Origin: JADJQU01 sp035490315
GTDB lineage: Bacteria; Planctomycetota; UBA1135; GCA-002686595
DNA: 29,395 nucleotides
Direction of reading: 5' to 3'
NCBI GenBank assembly: GCA_035490315.1
Contig: DATHET010000306.1
Coordinates: 1 to 29,395, forward strand
Below, in pieces: positions 1 through 6,609 of this stretch; the stretch's first letter is position 1, and every line of letters starts with the position of its first letter. Below the pieces are notes generated by a model. The model ran no database searches. It had not been told where the DNA came from and worked only from the letters and a program-made list of their open reading frames with translations. A program made the translations under genes and the position numbers.

Positions 1-1
1 C

Positions 2-43
2 GGTATCGAGCGTGTTCAGGATGGTGGTGGAATACCGGGTACC
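2..43 (+). repeat. 42-bp intergenic palindrome-arm element, copy 1
   Basis: This 42-bp element starts GGTATCGAGCGTG and ends GGAATACCGGGTACC. It recurs in inverted orientation at 239-280 with 40 of 42 bases identical by hand count. The two copies enclose about 195 bp, so a MITE-like unit with long terminal inverted repeats is one reading. No transposase is nearby. What lies to the left is outside the window. Confidence 0.85.
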
Positions 44-238
44 GGCTTCGCCGTCGCGGCGGCTGCCAGGAATTCCTGAGCGGTACTCGCGCTGGCTTCG
101 ACGTGCTCGAGGCCACGCCGCCACCGCTGAGCGTGCGCTTCTTGCCGCTCGGACTCCCGCCGTGCTTGCACGGCACAAGGACCAGATTCGTGACGACCAT
201 GGGCTCAGCTTCGCTCCGCGCGAATCCGCATTCACCTC

Positions 239-280
239 GGTACCCGGTATTCTACCGCCATCCTGAACACGCTCGATACC
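239..280 (-). repeat. 42-bp intergenic palindrome-arm element, copy 2 (inverted)
   Basis: This is the reverse complement of copy 1, differing at two positions, and it starts GGTACCCGGTATTC. It can pair with copy 1 to the left or with copy 3 to the right, so the three copies could form alternative stems in RNA. Confidence 0.85.
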
Positions 281-293
281 TGGTCCGGAGTCA

Positions 294-378
294 GGTGAAT
301 TCGTCCGGAGTCGTGAGCCATGTCTCGCCTGCGCGGCGCGAAGGCGAGACATGGCTCACGACTCCGGACGAATTCACC
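294..378. repeat. Perfect inverted repeat, 36-bp arms, 13-nt loop
   Basis: The left arm (294-329, starting GGTGAATTCGTCCGG) and the right arm (343-378) are exact reverse complements over 36 bp. They surround a GC-rich 13-nt loop that contains a smaller GCGC palindrome. The structure sits between copies 2 and 3 of the 42-bp element. It is also enclosed by a shorter inverted pair (283-294 and 468-479, GTCCGGAGTCAG and its complement). It is far longer than a typical intrinsic terminator and has no T tract. Folding as an RNA hairpin or a DNA cruciform is inferred. Confidence 0.9.
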
Positions 379-496
379 CAGTTGGAAAATGGAGCCCGGG
401 GAGCTGTCTGGAATGCTCGGATCGCCAGTTTCATCTACCGGGGACGCGCGGCGAGCGCGGTGGGGAACTGACTCCGGACGCTGGCATCTCGGCGCC

Positions 497-538
497 GGTA
501 TCGAGCGTGTTCAGGATGGCGGTGGAATACCGGGTACG
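497..538 (+). repeat. 42-bp intergenic palindrome-arm element, copy 3
   Basis: This copy matches copy 1 except for one internal base and its final base. It sits two bases past the stop codon of the minus-strand gene that ends at 540, the same spacing seen between the RCC1 gene stop and element copy 5 at 13018-13058. Together with copy 2 it forms an inverted pair that could act as a transcript end for that gene. Confidence 0.85.
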
Positions 539-539
539 G

Positions 540-1877
540 TCAGGTTCCGATCGTGAACTCGAGGCCGTTCGAGAGGGTCACGTTGTTCGGCGCGGTGAAG
601 CCGTTGTCGCGTCCCCAGGCCTGTGCGTCGACGACGGTTCCGGGGATCGACAGGAAGGCGGCGGGAGCTCCGCCGATTGCGCCGGCGGCGAAGGCGTTGA
701 AGTCCAAGGTGTACACGCCCGAGCAATCGTTCGGTGGAGCGTTGCCGCCGGAGCTCATCGCCACGCTGCGGCGCACCGGAGCGTGGACGCAGAGCACTCC
801 GCCGCTGAACGGAGCCGAAGCGCGGCCGGCGTCGGTGTAGAGGTAAAGACCGGGCTTGTTGTTGATCACATTGGCGGTCCGCAGGCTGAAACCGCTGGTC
901 GCGGAAGCGCTCGAGGTCCCGGTGGAAGCGAGGACCGGCGTGCAGCCCAGTGAATTGAGCTTCGCCACGCAGTACGCCGTGGGCAGTCCATCGGGGGCGA
1001 AGGGAAGACCTCCATCGACGCCGACGGAGGTGAGCATGTCGCCGATCGCGGTGGCGTGGCCGGTCGCAGGATCGACCGAGTAGAGACCGTTCGCGGAAGC
1101 GCTGAGCGAGCCCAGGCTGTACAGCGTCCCGTTGTCAGCGAAGGCGAGGCCGCTGTACGCGAGCTGCCTTCCCGTCGTGACGCCGTGCGAGCCGATCTCC
1201 GTGGCGAGCCCGCTCGCGAGGTCGAGCGTGTAGAGGTAGGAGTCGTTGGACGGATTGTTGCTGACCGTCATCCCGTTGGCGAACAAGGTTCCATCGCTGC
1301 GAAAGCCCAGACCGTACAGGTGGATTCCCCAGGGAGGTGTGCAGCAGGGCGCACCGTTCTGACCGACCAGCGTCGCCGCGCCGGTCAGCTTGTCGATGGT
1401 GAACAGCCCAGTGCCCGGACCCGCATTGCTGCCGACTGCGTACAGGACTCCCGTCACCGGGTGGATCGACAGGCCACCCTGCGAGACGTTGAGCGTCGTG
1501 CTCATCCCCGGGAAGGTCGTCACCGCCCCCGTGAAGCGATCGATCGCGAACAGCCTGCTCGTCCCCGTGTCCGAATCGAGGACGCCCGTCGCGTACAAGG
1601 TGTCGGTCGATGGGTCGTAGGTCAGGCCGCCGCCGTAGATGTGGATGGCGGGGAAATACCACTCGAGAGTCGCCAGCCCGGTGGCGGTGTCGATGCTGTA
1701 GAGGCCGCTGATGCCGCCGACCCCGCCGACGCCTGTCGCATAGAGCTTCGTCCCCGCGCGAGCTGGTGCCGCGAAGCAGCAGAGGAGGACGGCGAAGGCG
1801 CACAGTGCGTGCAGCGCTCGGCCGAGAGGATTTCGGACAAGCATCGTGGCGGACGGCGAGAACTGGCTGGGCTTCAT
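540..1877 (-). CDS. Exported propeller-like repeat protein with planctomycete-type C-terminal domain
   Basis: The product of 445 residues is exported but its activity is not recognisable. The N-terminus is a signal peptide with a hydrophobic stretch (ALCAFAVLLCCFAAPARA). About 240 residues of short repeats follow, of the type GLYSID..TG.AT.IG and GTLYA.G, resembling blades of a beta-propeller. The last 144 residues (302-445) form the domain shared with the genes at 5428-6552 and 13060-15333: YCVAKLNSLGC at its start, SSGG, DCSG, NAFA and WGRD..F.APNN near its end. Cysteines at domain positions 2, 11, 62 and 84 are conserved in all three. No strong ribosome binding site is visible. ATG at 1877 and ATG at 1844 both leave an intact signal peptide, and the longer was kept. 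The stop lies two bases from a copy of the 42-bp palindromic element. Confidence 0.85.
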   Translation of the reverse strand: MKPSQFSPSATMLVRNPLGRALHALCAFAVLLCCFAAPARAGTKLYATGVGGVGGISGLYSIDTATGLATLEWYFPAIHIYGGGLTYDPSTDTLYATGVLDSDTGTSRLFAIDRFTGAVTTFPGMSTTLNVSQGGLSIHPVTGVLYAVGSNAGPGTGLFTIDKLTGAATLVGQNGAPCCTPPWGIHLYGLGFRSDGTLFANGMTVSNNPSNDSYLYTLDLASGLATEIGSHGVTTGRQLAYSGLAFADNGTLYSLGSLSASANGLYSVDPATGHATAIGDMLTSVGVDGGLPFAPDGLPTAYCVAKLNSLGCTPVLASTGTSSASATSGFSLRTANVINNKPGLYLYTDAGRASAPFSGGVLCVHAPVRRSVAMSSGGNAPPNDCSGVYTLDFNAFAAGAIGGAPAAFLSIPGTVVDAQAWGRDNGFTAPNNVTLSNGLEFTIGT

Positions 1878-2158
1878 GGCGGGATTTCTTGGCAGCAACG
1901 AGGGGCGGCCAGAAGGGGGGTGGGGAGGCTCGCGCAGGGACTGCACTCAGGGACACGCACTCCGCGCCACGAGCAGATCATCCGATCGATGAATCGCTCC
2001 CTGGGCCGGCGGCCGGCGCGCGAAACTTCGGAAGTCGATGCCGAGGCAGCTTGCCCGCGACCGAGACGGGCCTGTCGCGCCGCGTAGAATGCCCCTGCTC
2101 CTTGTGTTTTTTCTAGTTCCAGCCAACGCCGGGGCGGACGACTGCATCGGGAGGTGCC
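1878..2158. promoter_or_regulatory. Divergent spacer between the exported propeller-like gene and sigma fusion 1
   Basis: These 281 bp separate two genes that start outward, so promoters for both are expected here. I see a T-rich stretch (TTGTGTTTTTTCTAG, about 2102-2116) about 40 bp before sigma fusion 1, and the GGGAGG just before its ATG. No clear operator repeat is visible. Confidence 0.4.
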
Positions 2159-5100
2159 ATGGAAGCCGAGCCGATTCGCTGGAGCACCGAGGACCTCCTG
2201 GGGGAGGCCGAATGGCTGGGCAAGCTGGCCCGCCGCCTGGTCTCCGATCCCAACGAAGCCGACGACGTGGTCCAAGACACTTGGATCGCCGCCATCGGGA
2301 CACCGCCCGCCCGCGAGCGTCCCCTGCGACCCTGGCTCGCGCAGGTCGCGCGCAATTTCGCGCGCATGCGCAGGCGCTCGGGCGCGGCGCGCGAAGTCCG
2401 CGAGCAGTCGGTTTCGCGCAGAGCAGAAGCCCCAGGGCCGGAGGAGCTCGCGCAGCGCCTCGAGAGTCAGCGGCTGCTGGTCAATGCCCTCGCGCGACTG
2501 CGCGAGCCCTATCGCTCGACCGTACTGCTCGTCTACTTCGAGCACCGCACTTCAGAGGAGATCGCGCGCCAGCAGGGGATCAGCGCCGGGACCGTGCGCT
2601 GGCGCCTGTCGGCTGCGATCGAGCAACTCCGCGAACAGCTCGACCGGGACAACGACAGTCGCGGCGACTGGGTGAGCGCACTTGCACCTCTGGCGCGCGC
2701 GCCCGACACGCTGATTCCCGCGGCGTTGCATGGAGCCATCCTGATGTCCACTCTGATGAAAGTTGGCGCCGCCGCGGCTGCAGCCGTCTTGCTGTTCGTG
2801 GCTCTTTCGCACTCGGGGCTGTGGCCGTCGGACACGCCCGCGCTTTCGACGGAGCCAGTCGCGGTCAGGTTCAAGCCGCTCGAGACCGAGCCGCCGACGC
2901 GCGCACCGCAGGGCGAAGAACAGCGCGCCATTGCGCCGGTTCCGGCCGAGCCCGCTGCACCCGCGGCCACACCGAAGACCAACGAGCTCGCCCAGGCATC
3001 GATCCGCGCACGATTCGTCGACGAAACGGGGCGCGCGATCGCCGGCGCAACTCTGGCGACCTCGCCGCACAGCGCGTCCGAACCTGCGCAGGCCTCGAGC
3101 GGCATAGACGGTCGCGTCGAGCTCGCGATTCGCTTCCCTCGCGCCATTCTCGCGGTGCGCGCGAGCTGGGATGCGCATTTGGAGTCCCGCTGCCTCGGGT
3201 GGACGCGCGCGGTGCATCGGATTTCCCTGCAGCAGGATTCCACGGCCGAGCTCGGCGACATCGTGCTCGCGCCGGGCGGAGACATCTCCGGTCGTGTCGT
3301 CGGCAAGCATGGTCGCGCGATCGAAGGCGCCGTGCTCAGACTCGAAGATTCGGACATTCCGCAGTCCGAAATGTTCGAGCTGCGCTCGATGCCGGTCTTC
3401 CAGAGCGACGAGGAGCCCTGGACCGTGAGCCGGCCCGACGGCTCGTTCGTGTACTCCGGCGCGCCCGTCGGTTTCGTCCGGCTTGCCGCCGGCCTCGAGG
3501 AATACCGCACCACCTTCAGCGCGCCGATCGAAGTGCGCGCGGGTCAGGAGAGCGGCGGCGTCGAGCTGATCCTCGAGCCCATTCCGGATTCCAGCCGCAT
3601 TGCCGGCAGAGTCATCGATCCGAGCGGTCAACCCGTTCCCCACGCGGGTTTGAACTGCTCCTATCATTCGATGTTTGACAGTGGGTCTGCCTCCTTCATC
3701 GCCGATGAAGACGGCCACTTCTCGCATGTGATCTCGAAGAACGTCGAGCACGATCTGGAGGCGGCTGACTTCGAGAAGCGCTTCGGCGTCGCACGCAAGA
3801 CTGGGATCGAGCCGGGCACGCTCGACGTCGTGCTGCAGCTGCGCGAGCTGGTCGTGATCGAAGTATCCGTGCGCGCCGCCAACGCTGGGCCGATCGAGTC
3901 GTTCACGGTTCGCGCTTTCGATCCCGACCATCCGGGCGGTCGCGCGTCGACAGGGGCGGGCCCGCACAAGGACGGGGTCGCACGCTTTGCGCCTGCTTCC
4001 GAGCGTTTCGTGGTCGAGGTCGAGGCCCAAGGCTTCGAGATCGCGCGGCAAGGACCTTTTTCGAATGGCATTCCGGCGCACCTCGACTTCGCGCTGCAGC
4101 CGCAGCCAGGCATTCGCGGGCGCGTGACCGGCGCGGGGGAGGGCCTCGCCGGTGCCACACTGATCGCTTACTCGCGCGGCAAGGGACACCACATCAGCAA
4201 AGGTTTTCGCCTGCGCTTCGACCCCGAGGAGCGCGCGCGGACGGGCAGTGCCGACGCGGGCGCATTCGAAATGACCTTGCGGCAACCTGGCGACTTCACG
4301 TTCCTCGTCGAAGCCGACGGTTGGGCGACGGCGGAAGTCGAGATCGATCGCTACGATCCGAAACTCGGCCGTCCTGGGCTCGACGTCGAGCTGGTCCGCG
4401 GCGGATCGATCGAGGGGCGCGTGGTCACGCGTGGCGGTCGCAATCCTGCTGGCCTGATCGTAGGCTTTTCGCGCGGCGATGGGCGCGCCTTCACGCGCCG
4501 CGTCGCGAGTGACGGCGCCTATCGCGCGGAGAACCTTGCTCCCGGCCGATGGGACGTCTGCCGTGTCGACGAGGAGATCCGGCCAAACGTCGGCTCGACA
4601 CAAAGCTGGGGGCGCGGCAAGTGGGACGAGATTCCGAGCGTGTGCACGGTCGCCGATAGTCAGGTGACGCATTTCGATCTCGACCTCGAAGGCGCGAAGG
4701 CCGCTGCGATTTTACTCGGGCGCATCCAGGTCGACGGCGCGCCTCCGGGTGCCTGGACCGTCTCGTTGGTCTTCGGCTCGCTGGGCAGCCCGCAGCGAGA
4801 CAATGAGTCGGTCAAGCTGGATGCGGAAGGCCGCTTCCGCCTGGAATCGGAGCGCCCCGGCGACGCGCAGGCCGTCGTCACCGCGAGCGGCGGGACACTC
4901 GACGGCCTGCGCGTCGTGCAGCCCGTCAACCTGCACTCGGGCGAGAACGATCTCAGCCTCGACCTGACCACGGCCAGGATCGCGCTCGAGGGCATCGTCG
5001 TGGATCCGCCGATCGGCCTGGTGTGGATGGGGGAGCGCGGCGTGTTCGCGATCCGGCCGATCCAGTCGGCAGGCAACTCGACCCTCGCCGTGCCCAGCGG

Positions 5101-5218
5101 CCGCGTCAAGCTCTGGCGCTTCGATCCCGAAACGATCGACATGGATCCGTCGCACTGGAGCGCGCTGGCCGAGACAAGGGTCGAGCCCGGCGCGACGGCG
5201 ATCCTGCGCATGCCGTGA
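2159..5218 (+). CDS. ECF sigma factor fused to a transmembrane helix and carboxypeptidase-regulatory-like repeats (sigma fusion 1)
   Basis: The product has 1019 residues. Residues about 15-80 resemble sigma-70 region 2 (ADDVVQDTWIAAI, then RPWLAQVARNFAR). Residues about 103-160 resemble region 4, with a helix-turn-helix (TSEEIARQQGISAGTVRWRL). A hydrophobic helix follows at about 201-219, then a Pro/Ala/Glu-rich linker. The remaining 730 residues or so contain about six beta-sandwich repeats of carboxypeptidase-regulatory type (for example ISGRVVGKHGRAIEGAVL and SIEGRVVTRGG). With the sigma part inside the cell, the tail should lie outside the membrane. GGGAGG stands just before the ATG and supports this start. 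Codons 196 and 200 are Met codons immediately before the helix, and GGAG lies 8 nt before the first of them. The role is probably a transcription factor tethered to an envelope sensor. The signal and the promoters are unknown. Confidence 0.9.
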   Translation: MEAEPIRWSTEDLLGEAEWLGKLARRLVSDPNEADDVVQDTWIAAIGTPPARERPLRPWLAQVARNFARMRRRSGAAREVREQSVSRRAEAPGPEELAQRLESQRLLVNALARLREPYRSTVLLVYFEHRTSEEIARQQGISAGTVRWRLSAAIEQLREQLDRDNDSRGDWVSALAPLARAPDTLIPAALHGAILMSTLMKVGAAAAAAVLLFVALSHSGLWPSDTPALSTEPVAVRFKPLETEPPTRAPQGEEQRAIAPVPAEPAAPAATPKTNELAQASIRARFVDETGRAIAGATLATSPHSASEPAQASSGIDGRVELAIRFPRAILAVRASWDAHLESRCLGWTRAVHRISLQQDSTAELGDIVLAPGGDISGRVVGKHGRAIEGAVLRLEDSDIPQSEMFELRSMPVFQSDEEPWTVSRPDGSFVYSGAPVGFVRLAAGLEEYRTTFSAPIEVRAGQESGGVELILEPIPDSSRIAGRVIDPSGQPVPHAGLNCSYHSMFDSGSASFIADEDGHFSHVISKNVEHDLEAADFEKRFGVARKTGIEPGTLDVVLQLRELVVIEVSVRAANAGPIESFTVRAFDPDHPGGRASTGAGPHKDGVARFAPASERFVVEVEAQGFEIARQGPFSNGIPAHLDFALQPQPGIRGRVTGAGEGLAGATLIAYSRGKGHHISKGFRLRFDPEERARTGSADAGAFEMTLRQPGDFTFLVEADGWATAEVEIDRYDPKLGRPGLDVELVRGGSIEGRVVTRGGRNPAGLIVGFSRGDGRAFTRRVASDGAYRAENLAPGRWDVCRVDEEIRPNVGSTQSWGRGKWDEIPSVCTVADSQVTHFDLDLEGAKAAAILLGRIQVDGAPPGAWTVSLVFGSLGSPQRDNESVKLDAEGRFRLESERPGDAQAVVTASGGTLDGLRVVQPVNLHSGENDLSLDLTTARIALEGIVVDPPIGLVWMGERGVFAIRPIQSAGNSTLAVPSGRVKLWRFDPETIDMDPSHWSALAETRVEPGATAILRMP

Positions 5219-5230
5219 GCTACGCCTGCG

Positions 5231-5359
5231 CGAGCTTCGCCGCCGCACGCAGCCCAAGAGGATCCCTGGAACGGCGGGCGCTTCCTCGTGAGTGACGCCC
5301 GGGCGAGCTTCTCCGCCACATGCCGCGCAAGAAGATCCCCGTAACGGCGCGCGTTCCCT
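5231..5359 (+). repeat. Diverged direct repeat in the spacer after sigma fusion 1
   Basis: Segments 5231-5286 and 5304-5359 match at 45 of 56 positions by hand alignment without gaps. Both begin CGAGCTTC and share AACGGCG and GATCCC blocks. Eight of the eleven mismatches fall on every third position. Read on the plus strand, both copies encode RASPPHAAQEDP with mostly synonymous differences. No start codon precedes copy 1 in that frame, and the two copies lie in different frames. The spacer 5219-5427 otherwise holds nothing I recognise. Confidence 0.7.
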
Positions 5360-5427
5360 GCGGATCTGGTTGCGAGAGGGTGCAGAGGCTGCACCATCCT
5401 TCCAAGCCAGCCCACGGATCGCGAGCC

Positions 5428-6552
5428 ATGCAGACCCGACTCCTGCGTTCGATCGTCAATCTCCTCCGCCACGCCGCGCTCCTCGCGCTGGCCGCGCCGG
5501 CATTCGCAGGCGGCCGCATCGTCGTCGACTTCGACGACTGGACCCTCTCGAACCATGCCTTCACCCAGGCGCCGACCACGGGCACCTACGCGCTCAACGT
5601 CGCGAGCTGGTTCACGGGTGGCTCGCCCGGACACTTCTTGGTGCGCACGAACAACTTCGGGCTGACGGGGTCGACCCTCGCCGGGGTCATGACGGGCGCG
5701 GGTCACACCTGGACCGTTTCGACCTCGGGTACCTTCGACCTCGCCCTCGCCCTGCAGTACGACGCGATCTTCGTCGGAGGAGTCGCGCTCGACACGAGCG
5801 TCCTGACCGAGTACGTCAAAGCCGGTGGCAACGTCTACATCCTCGGAGGTACGGGCGGGCTCAACGAGTCCTCGGCCTGGAACCCATTCCTCAATGCCTT
5901 CGGGCTCGCGTACGGCGCGGGCTACGTTGGCGGCGCCGGCGTGATTCCCATCTCGTCCTCGCATCCCGTGCTCGCCGGAGTCAACGGTCTCTACACCAAC
6001 AGCGGCTCGAAGATCAGCGATCTCGATCCCTTGTCGCCGCGACAGCAAGTCATCGCGACCACGGGCACTCCGGCCTACGGCATCTGCGCGATTTACGACG
6101 GAGAGACCCCGAGCGTGTACTGCACGGCGAAGGTGAACAGCCTGGGCTGCACGCCGTCGATCGGGTTCACGGGCACGCCGAGCGCGAGCGCGACCAGCGG
6201 TTTCGTCGTGCGCGCGACGAACGTGATCAACAACAAGGCAGGCCTGGCGCTCTATTCGCTCAACGGCGCGGCGAACAGCGTCTTCCAGGGCGGTCACCTG
6301 TGCGTCGCGAATCCGATCAAGCGCTCGACGCCGCTCAGCTCCGGCGGAAGTCCTCCGCCGAACAACTGCTCGGGCATCTATCAGATCGACATGAACGCCT
6401 TCGCCCCTGGTCTGCTCGGCGGGACGCCGGCTCCCGGGCTGCTCGTCGCGGGCAACGAAGTCTGCTGCCAGTTCTGGGGACGCGATCCGGGTTTCGCCGC
6501 GCCGAACAATACGTCGCTGTCGAACGCGCTGCGCTATCGCATCCTGCCCTGA
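5428..6552 (+). CDS. Exported protein with glutamine-amidotransferase-like fold hints and shared C-terminal domain
   Basis: The product has 374 residues. Residues 1-27 are a signal peptide (basic start, then LLALAAPAFA before the likely cut). Residues about 105-185 contain YDAIFVGG, then LTEYVKAGGNVYILGGTGG and later SSHPVLAGVNG. This pattern occurs in ThuA or DUF4350-type proteins related to class I amidotransferases. I see no catalytic Cys in the expected place, so an enzyme activity is not claimed. Residues 231-374 are the 144-residue domain found in the other two exported proteins, about 58% identical to the first copy and 57% to the third by hand count, with no gaps. ATG 5428 was chosen because it begins the signal peptide; the upstream in-frame ATG at 5320 would bury it. 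Confidence 0.85.
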   Translation: MQTRLLRSIVNLLRHAALLALAAPAFAGGRIVVDFDDWTLSNHAFTQAPTTGTYALNVASWFTGGSPGHFLVRTNNFGLTGSTLAGVMTGAGHTWTVSTSGTFDLALALQYDAIFVGGVALDTSVLTEYVKAGGNVYILGGTGGLNESSAWNPFLNAFGLAYGAGYVGGAGVIPISSSHPVLAGVNGLYTNSGSKISDLDPLSPRQQVIATTGTPAYGICAIYDGETPSVYCTAKVNSLGCTPSIGFTGTPSASATSGFVVRATNVINNKAGLALYSLNGAANSVFQGGHLCVANPIKRSTPLSSGGSPPPNNCSGIYQIDMNAFAPGLLGGTPAPGLLVAGNEVCCQFWGRDPGFAAPNNTSLSNALRYRILP

Positions 6553-6586
6553 GCTTTCCTTCGCACGCCGCCTCGCGAGCGAGCTA

Positions 6587-6603
6587 TCCTGGTTCGACCA
6601 GGA
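6587..6603 (+). promoter_or_regulatory. Small hairpin overlapping the ribosome binding site of the next gene
   Basis: TCCTGGT and ACCAGGA form a perfect 7-bp stem with a 3-nt TCG loop. The right arm contains AGGA, the only ribosome-binding-like sequence before the ATG at 6610, with 6 nt of spacing. Pairing could hide this site, or the hairpin may be chance. There is no T tract, so it is a poor terminator. Confidence 0.4.
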
Positions 6604-6609
6604 CGGTCG

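Larger units (their letters stand above)
1..539. other. Gene-free region with nested inverted repeats
   Basis: I find no convincing protein gene here. The short open frames run through the repeat arms and are overlapping and strand-symmetric, as expected from palindromic GC-rich DNA. The content is repeat copies 1, 2 and 3, the perfect 36-bp-arm palindrome, a short inverted pair at 283-294 and 468-479, and a small hairpin at 159-174 (GCCGTGC arms). The right end abuts the stop codon of the minus-strand gene that ends at 540. Confidence 0.7.

Noticed and set aside
12..471. Small open frames in the repeat region
   Set aside because: They run through repeat arms on both strands and have no ribosome binding site or recognisable sequence.
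2089..2160. Signal-peptide-like start MPLLLVFFLVPANAGADD just before sigma fusion 1
   Set aside because: The frame continues into Arg-rich sequence out of frame with the sigma gene, which has its own good ribosome binding site. A short leader peptide cannot be excluded but has no stop nearby.
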